From Cyprinodon diabolis (taxonomy: Eukaryota; Chordata; Actinopteri; Cyprinodontiformes; Cyprinodontidae): a stretch of 64,000 nt of DNA. Every line of letters begins with the position of its first letter. The first letter of the stretch is position 1. Location of the stretch: NCBI GenBank assembly GCA_030533445.1, contig CM060081.1, forward strand, positions 31,074,111 to 31,138,110, given 5' to 3'. Below are positions 35,053-48,949 of this stretch, piece after piece. The position numbers were made by a program, and so were the translations under genes. Under the pieces are notes generated by a model that made no database searches, was not told the origin of the DNA, and worked only from the letters and a program-made list of their open reading frames with translations.

Positions 35053-38000
35053 ACACTCACAGTTATGCTTTACTTGGTTTTTTATCTATTGTTCAGTTGA
35101 ACACTAACGTTGTTGTTCGTAACTAAAAAAAAAAGTTTAAAAAAATCAAGCAGTATGAATTTAATATTTTCTGAAAATTAAGCCAGAAGTTTAGTTTTAT
35201 CTTGTCATATATGTCAAGATCTTTAATGTCAAGAAGACTTATAGTAGGTAGCTGCATTTATCTGCTGAAAAAAATATTTTAACTTGAACTTCTGCCACTT
35301 CTGTCATTGTCTCACTTATTGCCTTACATGTTTGTTTAACATTCACCATTTAGTCATTATTGCAACAATTTATTCTCCACCCAATAAGTTCATCATTAAA
35401 AACATTGCAGTGCTCCCCACCTATAACACAGTCAAAGTCTTTGTTTTAAACCATGCTAAATATTCCCTGGACCTGCCTAAGTACATTCTAGCCGTCTACC
35501 TTGACGCTATTTCCGCTCTACTTTTGAAGCCTCTGAAAATCTATCTCACCCTGTATCAGTTCCAGTCTCCATTTGTTTCAAACTCTGATATCTTACTGAC
35601 TCCAAAGAAGCCTCTAGGCCCTATGTTGCCATTTACGCCACATTCAGCTAGAATATAATTACCAGGAGTGTAATTACTCTTAAAGATCAAAAGGTTGTGT
35701 ACAGAGTAGAAGCCGGTTTTTCAACGGATTAGATTCTTCTTCTTGTCGCCATTTCTTATGTTGAATCTGTATTTGCTGTGGAACGATGGTGATACATACA
35801 TTTATTTTTAGAAAGATGGTCTCTCAACATAAGCACGCTTCTAAAATTTCAGACCATGATGAACTATTTCCAAAATTATCCTACTTTAACTTAAATACTT
35901 ATTATAATTAACAAGAATCAAAAAGCTGCTATAACCCAAGAAGAAAAGTGTCCCAATGCTAAAAGTTAAGTATACTGGAACATGCTTTCAGTTACAGACT
36001 TCATTCCCTATTGAGTTTGCATTTACCATTCAACTGCAGAGAATCTGATTAACTTGAAGGGAGTTTGATCTGTTCAGGAATTTCCCTATATTCTCTTATT
36101 TAGCTTAAGCCATAGTTTACAGTGTTGTTGCATAGGGTAAAAATAATCTCATTGTACAAAGATTTCGTTCAGGGGAAGATTAAACAAAAATATTCAGAAC
36201 ATACTTTCTCTACACCCAGCATTATACAATTAGGACAGTCAGTAAGTGGGGAAAATATTTGGAAACAGTAGAAAATCGAAAAAATTTTTCCAAAATGCAG
36301 GAATATAGAAGATGAAAACTAGTCAGACAAGTTGCCAAACAGCTATCAGTAACGATGAACAAGTATTTTCTTACTATAAGTGATTGGGTTCTCTGTGTTA
36401 TCGTAAACAGCTGCATTCAGCGGGACCTTTTTTGGGTCACAGCTGCTCATCCCCCCAAAATAACATCATGCTTACAGGTAAATATGGAGATAACAGCATC
36501 ATGGTCTGTCGAGGGAGATTAAATAATAAAAGACTCCAATCAACATTTAGACTGATCTTTTTGGTATCTGTTGTGTGACAAAGTCTCAAAGTGAGTCAAA
36601 ATAACAAAGTTACAGAAGTCAGGTGAAAATGGATGTCATCCAGAGACATCCACAGACGTTGAATGAATTGGAAGAACTTTTTTAAGGTTGGTTGAACACA
36701 TATAAGCTACTTTAATAAACTGTCATAAGTTTTCTGTTGCAGATTTGTTTGGTTTTTAGTTGAACCGTTAAGGATATGTGTCTGATTAACATCGGAAAAA
36801 GATTAGAAATGATCTTGTTCCCCAAAAGCAGTGCACTTTAAATATGTAAAAGTATATATGAGCAATAAACTACAGTATATGCATCACTGCTGCAAAAAGT
36901 AAAATCTTGGCAGACAACAACCCGAAAGCCTCAATTTTAAAATCCGTCGAACAGTAGCCTGGGATCTGTGCAGCAGGCTTAAAAGCTACAGCAGAAAGCA
37001 TAACTCACTTTCTCTGCAAATGGAAAATGGGGGCAATCAAAGAGAAGGGGATTGTTTGTGAGATCATTTCCTGTCTTTTTTTTTTCTCTGCATTTGCCTA
37101 CCTCAAACATGTTTCCATTTGCAACTGACCTACAGCAAAACAAACACAAAAAAGAGTTAGCACCCTGTTCATTCTGCAGGTAAGAGAAGCAGCAAATGTC
37201 ACTGTAAAAAAATGGAAAAGAAATGTGATGTGGTCATTTGTACGCCTCCTATTTCTGCCAGCCACTCTGTTTGCCACACTTTCCATTCACAGTATTAGAA
37301 ACACTTTTTTAAGACACTGAAAACTGTATGGGCAAAGGAAGTAAAACTCATTTGAAGAAAAGCCCCTTTGTATTCCTAGTGACTTATATTAAAAAAACAA
37401 AAAAAAAAAACATGTAATGTGCAACGGTCCTTTTGGGTGCATCCAAGAAAAAAACTTTTTTTTGGTTTACAGATCTGCTACCTGCTAGGTTCAGGAACTG
37501 GAGGATAAAAGATGTAAAACACAAGCAGGTTAATTTCACCTTAATTTCTTGAGCACAAAGAACCAACCTCACTTGTGGAATTTTGGTTTTCAGGGGGAAG
37601 AGTAAAGTGGGGCCCATCAAAGTGCAAAGGTCAGAACCAAGTGGGGGAGGGGTCCCGATAATTGGAGGAACTGGTAGGGGCACACTGAGCTCTTTTGTTT
37701 TGAACAGCGGTGTCCTGCGAGGTCCGGTAGCCTTTCACTGGCTCACGCAGGCTTTAAGAGCAACATAATATTGACTTCACACTTGGGAACTTTAAGTCAG
37801 ACATACAGTTAAAAGGAACATTGTTAAAAGTCCTCAACTGCAATAAGTAACATCAAGAAAAATCTGCACTGATAATGAAGGAACATATTACAAGTTGTGG
37901 CAGACCTCTGCAGGGTGTGTAGATACTTATTCTGTATCCACCAATAGAAACTCCAGAGGTTCTGCTCCTCCTATAATCTTATGTGCTCCTGGACGTCACA

Positions 38001-40541
38001 CTTTCCACATCCCAAGTCAGAAAAGTTAACTATGATTCCCCTTTAAGGTAAATGTCCCAGAGAGGAAGTCGGGGGTTTCGCGGTGCATTTTCTTACTACT
38101 CAGACATCAGACTTTCCAGCTTCAAAAGGAGAAAACATTAAAACATCCCTGGAAAGGCTTCATTCACATCCATTCCCAAAGTCCACTGTAGCTGCTGCAT
38201 GTAAATATTCAGAGGGACAACTCCAGGCATAAACCGTTTATTCTCAGTTATTTTACTCTGATTAAGGAGCTGCACAGATAGCACTGTACACCTTCCGTCA
38301 TGAGACATGTCACTAGAGTTTTTGAATGCACAACATGAGTAACGTGTGGTTATCAGCTTACATTGCTAACAGTGGTCAGCCTAGTCACTAAACACATCGC
38401 TTTTTATATCCAACCTGTTTTTCAAGTTGCAGATGGAATACAGCAGGTTTAGTACAATTGCAGTCAAGTAGTTTGTAGTTTCCCAAAAAGTGGAATAAGG
38501 CATTCCCCATGTAAAGTGTAGCTATGATTGGTATGATAAACTTTTTTTACTCCACTAATTCATTATTAATATCAGTACTATTCGACAACTGTAAGTGTAT
38601 TTGTTTCTAGATGTCTCTTAATGCATACTAGCTTACTAGCGTGTTTTGCTGGTAGGAGTAGCTATGGAAATTCAATAGGAAAATTAGTCTATCACATTTT
38701 ATTACCTGTTATCTGTGATGAATAAAATTGCATCAACAGCAATATTGCAATGGCGTTTTCCAGTCAAAACATTATTTCATACTCCCTGACCTCATAATCC
38801 TGCACAATATCATATAAAAAGCATTGGTAGAAAATAGCAGGGGTGAAATATTTATTTTCGTTTCTGATATATATTGATATAATTTGATTAGTTACACACA
38901 TTAGCACTATGTTAGTGAAATATTGCTGTAGTGTCTTAATAAAAAAATGCAGACATTGGTAAGCCTCCTAGGTTGTTAGCAGTGGTTAAATGTGGCTGCT
39001 TCACACATGAAACAAAGCCATAGTTGCACTAAGATATATTTGATTGTATTTAATACATAATCTGTAATCTAAATTTTGTCTTTTGAATATTATTTTACTC
39101 TATGTACTGTAGATCCATTAAACTGCCAAAGGTCCTATTTTTATTAGCCAAACAGATGTAAATATAGGTATATCTAATTAAATTTTCTGACTTGCAACTG
39201 CAGCATGTTGAGTTTTCTATGAAGTCAACTCTGAGTTTTGACTTCTAAGGTAAATAAAAAAAAAACATGCCCACCCACTTAAAAATCTCATATGACTGCT
39301 GGGCATATGAATGGGAAGTAGTAGCATTAACACGGTTAATTTTTAAGATTTGCTTTATTGTAAATGTACTCATAGAACTATAAAAAAATCCAACTGAGTA
39401 TGATGAATTGAAAAATGTAAACAAAGCATATGTCATTTTAAAATGACATTTTACAAGAAAAAAACAGCAAACAATCAAGTTAATGACAGTGTCCACCTAA
39501 GTGCAATTTAAAATGCACTCTAGTTTTCAAGGCTACATAGCTTTTAGTCTAGTTTCTGGACAGCAAACTTGACTTGCTACTGGACTACAGTCCAGTCAGA
39601 TGTTATTTTCTTTCTTAGGTTTGACTTTAGAGAAAAGAGGAAGACACCACCACAGCAACCTAAGTTGCTAACCTGGTTTCTAGCAGTTTTGGAAATAGTG
39701 AAGGTAGGTGGAAAAATTACACGAGAATGCTGAGACCACTTTGATCATGTTGTTTGAAGCAAGTGGCTTCAATGTTTAGACCATTGAAATACAGACCCAT
39801 ATAATGCTTGCTGTGTCAATAGCATCTAGCCCTGTTACAGTAGTCTTTTAATTGGTTTTTGAACCTGTAAACTGACAATAGTTAACATCCATATGACAAT
39901 AATTCGAGATCAGATTTAATTCCTGCTGTTTATGAAGTGATAGGCTGCCAAATAAACATAACAGGGATCTAACGACTACCCTTAAAATGCTCTGTTCAGT
40001 CAGTTTAAATTGGACTAAATTTGTTGCTGTTATCTAAAAAATATTTGTGTACAGATTACACACACATGTATAATAAAGCATGATTGAATTGAATATATAT
40101 AAATATATATATTTTTAGTACATTTTCCCCCGAGATAATTCATTAAAATAAGCAATTACTGTAGGTTGTGTTTGTCATTGCAGAAGCTTGTTGTCATTTT
40201 ATCTCTGGAAAATTTAAACCAACACAATCTGCAGCATGTGCCTATTAGAGACTACATTTCCCATCTAGCTGGGTGATGTGATATTGCAGACGAGGCCAGT
40301 GGGAAAAGAGTCACTTGAGGTACTGATGTGTAGAACAACATGAAGACTTTTAACAACAGCCATGTTAAGGGGGCAGTTATATTCATTGCTGACCTAGTCT
40401 ATGTGCATCTTCAGATAAATCAGTGTGAATTTATCCTTTTCAATAAAAGTACTAGCAGTTTATGGTTTATTTTATGAGAGTCTATAAAAAGCAAGACAAT
40501 ATTTGGCAGGTATTCAACAATGCATTAGTTGTTGAGGGTGT
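35053..40541. other. Gene-poor intergenic sequence
   Basis: Between ptma and the ODAD1-like gene. The 124-codon frame at 35284-35658 resembles no family I know and has no promoter or splice context. AT-rich, no repeat ends recognised. Confidence 0.45.
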
Positions 40542-40779
40542 CAGCATTAGATGTCTCCTAACTGTAGGTTGGTTTCCTTAGAGAGAATCCGACTTGAGCT
40601 GAACTCTAGCTTTGCTATCTTATTTATTTCACCTCATAGCTCCACCCATGTAACTGTCTTCAGCATTAGATGTCTCCTAACTGTAGGTTGGTTTCCTTAG
40701 AGAGAATCCGACTTGAGCTGAACTCTAGCTTTGCTATCTTATTTATTTCACCTCATAGCTCCACCCATGTAACTGTCTT
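40542..40779. repeat. Perfect 119-bp tandem duplication
   Basis: Two adjacent units, 40542-40660 and 40661-40779, begin CAGCATTAGATGTCTCC and end CATGTAACTGTCTT. I see no difference between them. Confidence 0.93.
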
Positions 40780-42179
40780 GCCAGGGGAAAGTGGAAATTT
40801 CCAGTAATTCCTACAGCTTTGCAAGAAATGCTCCTCCTCCTTCTGGTTTCCCGCCTTTCCTTCTCTCTACCTGCTCTCTCCTAAACTGCTTCAAGACCTC
40901 ATGTCTCTCAGCCTCATTGATAGTAAGAAGTTTTCACTTAGTGCATGACCTCTCAAAGACAACATAGGCAAGCTGTAAGGGTACATTTTCTGCTCATTAT
41001 ATAACACATTATGTTACTATAATATAACCTTTCAAAGATAAATATGTTTTTGTTTTATTTCTTTTTTAAATTTGAATGACCATATCTGTGAGCTGATATA
41101 AATTCCTCACTTCTTTAGTTCTGCACCAATTGATATTTTAATGTTTTAAAGTCCTCTTCACTGAATCCCTGTATATTATTTTAGAGCAACTGAGCCTCAT
41201 ATTGCTCTTTGAATTAATCTTAAGGTTGAGCAGAGTGTAAATGTTACATTAGATGCTGAATGATAAAGAAAGGGTGGTTTTGGGATCGCAGAGCAGATGG
41301 CAGATTTGCATTTCTATTTCTCCCAGTGATCTGACTGATTTTCCCGACTCTGTTCAGTTTCAGAGGCGCTGTGAAAAAGCTTTGCTACAGCTGACACATT
41401 AAAGCAAGCCTTGAAAAATGAAACAAGCTAAGCAGCTAAATTACTATATAAAAAAAAGCAACTAAAACAACTTGAGAGCTTGAGAATGACCGACTATCTT
41501 TTCACTACATCTGTGGTTTTACAACTTCCTCTCAATCCAGAGCAGAAACACAACATGTTTTCACACAAGCAACGATGACAGCCTACAGTATACCTGCTTA
41601 AATGAGCTATAAAATAAAGCCACCAGTCAGCTGGCATGAAAAAGTCTGAGTGAGTGGATGCTAGTACGCACTCTGACCTTAGACCTATTGTGAAGCACTA
41701 ACAAAGAGCCATCTGCACAGCAACCAAAGCTCAGATGTGGGACTTGAACACTCAGGGACCTGAGGAGGGGGGCAGGGATTTAGAAACTGAAAAGGACCAA
41801 ACAGTTGGGTGATTAAAATAAATAGCAGGAGATCAGCAGGATGAAGGCTACTGCATGAAAATGGTCAGTGTTACATCTGAAAACAAGAAGCTGAGCAGCG
41901 AATCAAATCAAAGAGCTCACAGATCCCTCTAACTGCCTGCAAAGTGGAAGACGAGAGGCTGCAGGCCTAATCACTCAAGAACACATTTCCTGTCTCCTGC
42001 ATGATGAGATGGAGCCAACTGAAACAGCTCATGGCTAATATTTAACTACCACAGACTGTATTTCAATCACCTACCCAACAGAAACATGCAGGGCCAGTTA
42101 ACGATCATTCATTATGAACCAGAAGAAGCGTTTTACTTCTGCAAAAGCAGATTCCTCCTTCTGCTTGGCTTTCCTAATC

Positions 42180-42860
42180 TAAATTTTTTTTTTTTTTTTT
42201 TTAAATGGTGATGACAAAAACAAGATGGTGTCAGGGACATCTGTAAAAACGCAGAAAAATGTTTCACAGGTAATGCATGATAGTAGGGATTGCTTAGCAA
42301 CAACAGTGGAAATTTCTTGTAGGTTGTATGCAGAGATACAGCTAGTGCTGCCACCCCGTGGTGAATTAGGGAACTTCTTAAAGATGAGAGCAGACTAGAG
42401 ATGGATGACCAAAACCACCTTTTGTCTCAGATGTCTGCATGTGAAGCAGTTTGCAGTTTTTGATTCCTTTAATCCGGACATGCATTGACTGAGGAATGAC
42501 ATAGAACATCATTTTGCTTCCACGGCAGCTTTTGCAAATATGTTCAAAGATTTGATTGGTTGCTAAACACAGCAGCTCTCATGGTGGGTATTGCTTAGCA
42601 ACCTTACTAGGAGGGAGGGAGTGAGAGTGACTCTGCTGGGGGGTAGTGGGTGGGGAGGTGTGGCCTACTTTAATGGGCGGGATCCAAAGGCGAGTGCAGG
42701 CTCTCTGAGGGGGGAAATACCTGGCAAAGATCCCATATAAGCAAACAGGACAGGGAGAGAGATTGACACGAGGAGGAAGACTGAGCAGAGACAGAGGACA
42801 TGTGGTGCTTTCTGGTTCCTGATAAGAACAAGCCATTTTACAACTTGACATGTTGTTGTT
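42180..42860 (+). promoter_or_regulatory. Candidate regulatory region (repeated RFX-like motif, TATA-like box)
   Basis: ATTGCTTAGCAAC occurs twice, near 42290 and 42588, with a related GGTTGCTAAACAC near 42558. A CATATAAGC box lies near 42735 in a locally GC-richer stretch. No coding exon follows that I can support, so a promoter or enhancer role is speculative. Confidence 0.25.
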
Positions 42861-43179
42861 CAGTCTCTAAAGCAGAACAAGGCTTGAGACAGGAAACAGA
42901 TAGCACTGGCCGTATTTAGAAGAACACCACTGCAGTTTAATGACATCTACACTTGAATTTAAGCTGCTTTCAAATTTCCAAGCAAACTGATTAGATCTGG
43001 TGGAAAACTGACACTAGATGCTAACTGTCTGGATCATTCAGGGAGGCTGTAGCCGCCAGTTTGTAAAACTCAGCATGTGCTTGCATGTCGTATCTTGCAC
43101 AGTTGGCTGTGTAGGTGTTCCTGGAAACTAATATGATGAGTGCAACTACAGTGCAATGTAGAACTTTTCACGGAGAGCC

Positions 43180-43335
43180 TCTGCAAGTTTATGAATTTAG
43201 CTTTGTCCTTTTTCCATCATTGTCTCTGTGAAAGAAGAAAATTCCCACAGCATTTTCCAGCCACCACCATGTTTCACATTATGGGCCATTTTTCATCTCC
43301 ATTTCATTATGGGCCAATCAAACAGAGACTTTTAT
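43180..43335 (+). repeat. Dispersed repeat fragment
   Basis: Contains CCCACAGCATTTTCCAGCCA then CCACCATGTTTCACATTATG, a block familiar from fish interspersed repeats. A related block occurs at 21260-21300. Confidence 0.45.
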
Positions 43336-43734
43336 GATGAATTAAAATAAAACAATGATAATTATGACACTTTTTTCCCCCAGGTTATACAAGTGGAAAT
43401 AATTTGCGTTGGCTAGGTGGTACACAAAGAAAAGTAAACAGTTGACAAAAACACATTTTGAAATAATTATTTTTACAACTATTAGCTCTCCAAATGAGTA
43501 ATTATTAAATGTATTTTTTATTTATCAGTGGAAATTTAGCTGCTGTTTTTATTAACACTCTATAGCACGGGTCTTCAACCCTCATGACCAACTGTCCTGC
43601 ATGTTTTAGATATATCTCTTCTCCAGCACACCTGAATCAAATGATTTCATTCCCTTCTCAGCAGCCTCCAGGGGCTGCTAAAGCCTCTTAATCACCAGTT
43701 TATTTATAGTCAGGTGTAGGGAAAAACCAAAAAA

Positions 43735-44075
43735 CATTCAGGACATCTTCTGTCCTTCTGGGCAGAAGTCTGCTCACACGGAGCTCGGTTTTGCTGGAAG
43801 TATCTTCCTGTTAGAAGAGCATTATCTCTCTACTGTCCTTGCATCCATGCTCAGTGTGAGGGTTGGCTTCTGAGTCAACAACACAATACAAGGGAATATC
43901 TACTGTTGATACATGCTCATACAGGAGTCATTGACTCATTACAGTCAGCTGGGTTTCTTAGCAAAAGAAACATTTAACCAATCTGCCTTTATGATTTGTT
44001 TACACTGTGTCTTCAAAGTGCCTTGAAATGACATGTGCTGCTAATTGGCGCTATATGAATTACACTGAAGTGAAT
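43735..44075 (+). repeat. Teleost dispersed repeat with GGCGCTATATGAATT tail
   Basis: Carries GAGCTCGGTTTTGCTGGAAG, an ATCTTCCTGTTAGAAGAGC block, a CTCTCTACTGTCC block, then GTGCCTTGAAATGACATG and TTGGCGCTATATGAATT. It is the same family as 10400-10710 and the inverted copy at 59895-60260. Confidence 0.7.
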
Positions 44076-47000
44076 TGGGTCCTGAGAACCTATGTAAAGA
44101 CTCCTGCTTTATAATAATAGACTAGGCAGACGGGTCTGCAACAAGTCCTTAAGGTCCACTATCCTGCACCATTTAGATGCAACTTGTTTTTTCTCAATCA
44201 CACCAGAATCAAATAAATAGTTAATTACCAGGGATGCATCTAAATTCACTAAATTGGTAAGGACTCTATCCGGAGCGGATCTGCATCAGCGTTTGCCTTG
44301 GTAAGTGCTGTCTCAAACGTGAAGGTGACGAGAAAGGAGGTTGTTAGGAATATTTTTCCATGATGATGTATGTCTTTTAACTCTAATAATACCTCCCTGT
44401 TACGTGTCAAAACCAATAGTTTCCCTCGCAGTGTATTTAATTAGGACAGTTCTTCTGTCAGGATAAAAAGTCACCTTCATTATGTATGTGCCAAAGATTG
44501 GGGAATGTAATGAGAGTGGTGTCCTTGATATAAGAACAGAGTGTAATATTTTGATAAGGCTGTAGCAATGGATGTCTCCTCATCTGCAAACGTGAATGAT
44601 CTAATGATGTGGCAGACTGGAGTTGTATAAAATGCTTCTTTAATTGTGATCAGGGCACGACTTCATAGAGAAGCTAGCCCGGTTTGGTAAGCGCTGCCAT
44701 CTTTAAGCCTAAGCAATTTTTTGTGTCTAAGATTAAAATTTCTGTCAAAACCTGTTGTCATATTCCTTTGTTATTTAATAAATAGAAAAATGAGCCAGTG
44801 TGTATCCTATTATTTGTAATTTAGCATGATCTCTCACCAGTGCTAAGGAGCTATAATTAATCCAACAATTCATTATAGCAGGAAATGACTTTTAAGTACA
44901 TACCACCTTGTGGAAAAAAAATATATTGCTTGACGTGTACTGTGTGTGGTAAATAAATGTACACACCTTCATACTGGTTTGTGTAATGAGAGCTTCAAAT
45001 ACTCCCTACATTTTGCTAAGGCTGTATCATCATCCAGGAGCGTTTCTTTTGCAAAATTACGTCTGGGAGGTTGAAGGAAGTCTTCATCACAAAGATTAAA
45101 TCACCTACAGGTGTACTGTATTGACTAATCGGTCAACATCTGTTAGCACTAGATTTTCTTAGGGGAGTCTGAATGGAGGAGATAGAAAGACATGTCATAC
45201 TTTTCAGATTTGTATTTGGTCCATCAAGGGATCACATTAAAGTCTTTTGTATCTAAAGTTGTCATGATGAAATAATAAAAGGTTATTAATGATAAAAAAA
45301 AAATGGAAGAAGGATACTGAAATGAAGAAATGTTCTTATAAGGAGAGGATATGTAAAAAGAGGAGGCTGGCTGAAAGTTCAGCCTGTAGATGAAGGAGGT
45401 GGGCTTTCAAAAAAAAAAAGGCTGTCGCATGCAGCCTCCACGGGCAATGAGGTCTCTTTGTCAGGAGCAGGAAATGAGGTTTCTGTTGTGATTAAAAGGA
45501 AGGTTTCTATGGCAATTCAGAGAGCCGTGTGCACAGAGATTTTTTCTTCTTCTTTTTTTTGGGAGGAGGGGTGGTGGGCTGAAGGAGAGTTGAATTTCAA
45601 AGAAAGCAGCTTCCTCCATCTCATCTCCCACCACCACCACCCAACTGCTACAGAAGCCTTTTATATCGGATCATCTGTTTTCATAGCCACGCAGCTGCGA
45701 CTGCAGCAAGTATGATCCCAAGCCAGGCAAGTCATAAACCAGTGGCAGTTTCACTTCCTGAATAAACAGTGCTGTCAAAGTGTACCTGGAAATAACCTTT
45801 AATTAACAACAGTCATCTCAGTAAATAAAACGTTCTGACCCAAATATGTCTTTCATCCAGTGATTCCTCCCCTCGTATCCATTTACAGCAGATATAAAAA
45901 ACGAATGATGGCATCGAGGTGACCTTTATGAGACAAAAATAACACCAAGCTTTGTTAATTGTTTCAGAGAAGTGCCAGTGAAACATGTTACTTTAAATAA
46001 TCCCCTTCCTCTTGTGTTTTTATATATAGGAAGCAGTTCTCTGCATTGTATGTCGTCTTTGCTCCAGGTTATTTGAAAAAAATTACATTTCCTGTCATTT
46101 AAAGAGATTTCTCTCTTTAAAAAAAAGCTGTTGAATAAATAAACTACTCTGACTGCTTATAGCATGGTAGTGTTCCTTCATGGTACGACAGCAAATAGGT
46201 AACAGAACAGTTTGTGGTGAATGTCAACAAAGAGCTAACTCAAGGGCATGTTAGTCAGACAGAGATCACACTCTACTTAGATGCAAATATGTCTGCCAAA
46301 GATGGTCTTAAATCAGGAAAATGTTGGGATTATCTAAATGCGGGAGCATTGTTGAGACCACAAAACATGTTTTTGCTTTGTGAGGCTGCATTGCAGATGT
46401 ATTTAAGCCCAGAGGAGTTGACATCCACCTCCAGACAGAGACCAAGTCTGTTTCTGAACAGGAAGTTTCCTTTTTAAAGGCCCACAAAGGTATCCATTCA
46501 TTATACCTTCACTCTCAGCTACTAGTGAATACAATGCAAATCAAACACTCACATAACCTGCATAAAAGTTCTCTCTCTCTGTTTAAAATTAAATCAGATT
46601 ACATTTTTTTTAATCCATCTGTATTACCAACATTTTTCTGTTCTGTAGAAGTAACACATTTATAAGGTGGGGAAATTTCAGCACATTTCTTAGCTGCTTT
46701 CGAATTTAAAAGTTCACATTCATTTACTAAGGTTTTTAGGAAAAATGTTTAAAACATATGACTTTGAACAAGGCCACAATACTTTTCCATACAGATATGA
46801 GGCAGGATTGTCAGCAGCATTCTTCTCATCTACACCTTTCCAGTCTTCAAATGTTTTAAATGACTCAGATCAAGACTATGAAGGCCAATCCAAAACATTT
46901 ATTACATTCAAGGCACTTTGTAACTAATATTGGTGGTTTTCTTAGGGAGAGACTATATCTGAGACCCACATGTGTCTAAGCTTTAACCTCCCAGATTATG

Positions 47001-47240
47001 TCTTTATACTTTTGATCAATTTCCCAAATTACTGCATAAAGTTTGTGCTTACACATCACACTTTCAAAGCACTAACGAACATGCCAAGACATGAAATGAT
47101 ATGAGAGTAGTTTGGAAATCATTACATTTTGCTGATCATCTCATATGTATAATTTTGTGAATTTACAACACAATAATTTTTCATCTTTTAAAACTTTTAA
47201 ATATAAAATTCCTTTACATCCACAATATAACTTTGCATCA
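44076..47240. other. Non-coding intergenic sequence
   Basis: No gene is seen. Short frames near 45458, 46214 and 46745 have no recognisable motif and are taken as chance. Confidence 0.4.
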
Positions 47241-47249
47241 CCTTGACCT

Positions 47250-47345
47250 CAATTCAATTCAGTTATTTATATAGCTCCAATTCACAGCAAAGGTCATCTC
47301 AAGACACTGTACAGTTCACCAGACCATACAGTCAAATTAATTCCT
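47250..47345 (-). repeat. SINE-like tail fragment, minus orientation
   Basis: TCAATTCAATTCAGTTATTT, ATATAGCTCCAATTCACAGC and CTCAAGACACTGTACAG form the reverse complement of the common tail (CTGTACAGTGTCTTGAG ... GCTATATAAATAACTGAATTG). Confidence 0.6.
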
Positions 47346-47401
47346 CAATTGAAGTGATACTCTAACATCTGGGCCTGCACAGAAAATCCCCCACCACTGA
47401 A

Positions 47402-47439
47402 TGCCATCTGTAGATATCTTCAAGTATCTACAGATGGCA
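47402..47439. other. Perfect 15-bp stem hairpin
   Basis: TGCCATCTGTAGATA at 47402-47416 is exactly complementary to TATCTACAGATGGCA at 47425-47439, with an 8-base loop. The function is unknown. It lies just past a SINE-like fragment. Confidence 0.7.
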
Positions 47440-47927
47440 CCAGTATCCTGTGTAACTTCAAAAATGGCTTAGAATAAGATTTTTTGAGAGCTGAAAACAA
47501 CTCTTTAAATCTGACATGAGAAGCACAAATACAAACTCTGACTGGTACACTTCAAAAAATCTCAAAGATGGTAGGAAGAATAATTGGTGATGATTTATAT
47601 TTAGGAGAAATTGTCTTTGTGAACTACCCTCCATCTCTGAAAAGGTGTAGATGTCTCCAAAACCAGACTAGAAATAAACAAAAAACAGTTGTTATGCTAT
47701 ATTAACCTTTGTATTGATCCTAATTAATATCTGAAATTTACTATAGTTATTTGTGCAATTTCCGTAAATGCCCTGTACCCAAGTCTTGCATGTTAAATTT
47801 TAGATGTTTGTTGTACTATTTAAAAGAAACCACCAGGTGGAGCCAAACTGCTTAGGTACGTTACACTATTGACTTTTAAATCTGCTTCTTAATGTTGATA
47901 GTTATAACATCAGCTTTAAGAAACAGA

Positions 47928-47930
<3 letters not shown>

Positions 47931-48001
<71 letters not shown>
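47931..48001. repeat. AT dinucleotide microsatellite
   Basis: About 35 uninterrupted AT units, fully self-complementary. Confidence 0.95.
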
Positions 48002-48006
<5 letters not shown>

Positions 48007-48127
48007 TGTTCCATGTGTAGTTCATGTGTAGTTTTATGTTGATTTTAAAAAATATTTTGCAGTTTGCCTTATAGTGCTAATCTCTTTTTGTTTAATTACT
48101 AGTTGATCCATCTTTTGTTCTGTCAGG

Positions 48128-48210
48128 GTCGTGGTGGGGCCAGTACCTCTATCAGTCTATGGGCGAAAGGCGAGATACACCCCAGATAGGCCGCCAGTGT
48201 GTCGCAGGTA
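48128..48210 (+). repeat. Dispersed repeat fragment
   Basis: Carries CAGTCTATGGGCGAAAGGCG then GATACACCCCAGATAGGCCG and CCAGTGTGTCGCAG. From memory this is a frequent fish interspersed block. Confidence 0.5.
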
Positions 48211-48939
48211 AATTACTAGTCCTATTTTAAAACAGGTACAGAAAAATACTGATCATCTCTTGAGAAAAAAAAATGTTAAAGGATACTTTAGCAGCTTTTT
48301 GAAAACTGTAACAATGAAAGGCTTGTTTAAAAATGACCTTTTTTTTTTCTTTTTTTACATTTAACTACAAAAGTTCTAGATTTTACAAAAACAATTGTTA
48401 GAATAAAAAAATCAATAATGCTGTCAGTTAATGTTTTTTGTTATATTTGCTCATTTCATAGAAGGAAAAGTCCTGGCAGAAAAAGGGGTATATTGAAGAT
48501 TGCGCAACCTAACACTAATCCTAACAATTGCTAATAACACGGGAGTTTATAATTTTACAATGGTTTTCTGATATTTCAGTATTATTTCTTAATATTTATA
48601 ATATGCATGACTAATAATGCTTGCACAGCGCTGTTTCTTGGAAAATGCCTATCGAGTAATTTAATAAAAGCAGAGGCAACAAAGAAAACTTTAGTGTAAA
48701 CATGTTGGTTTATTATAACATATAACACTGCTGATTCCACATGAGGTCATCCTCGTAGATGTTTGCCACTAAATCTGGAGTTCATCTGCTCCTTGTGAGG
48801 GTTGAGCTCTCTCTTTTCTGTATCAAGGAATCTTATAAGGAAAATAATAATAGAAATAATAAGATTTCAGAAAAAAGAACATTATCATATAAATCATCCA
48901 AAGCCTTTCAGGCTAAATGTGGGGCTGCAGTGGCCTTAC

Positions 48940-48949
48940 ATGCTTTATT
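48940..48949 (-). terminator. Stop codon/polyadenylation overlap of the ODAD1-like gene
   Basis: On the minus strand the TAA stop (48950-48948) runs straight into AATAAAGC, giving a possible polyadenylation signal that overlaps the stop codon. A more distal signal could also be used. Confidence 0.4.

Noticed and set aside
35284..35658. 124-codon plus-strand frame
   Set aside because: No motif, no Kozak or splice support, and AT-rich composition like its flanks.
42579..42851. 90-codon Pro/Ser-rich minus-strand frame
   Set aside because: It comes from a locally GC-richer stretch; no family resemblance and no exon structure.
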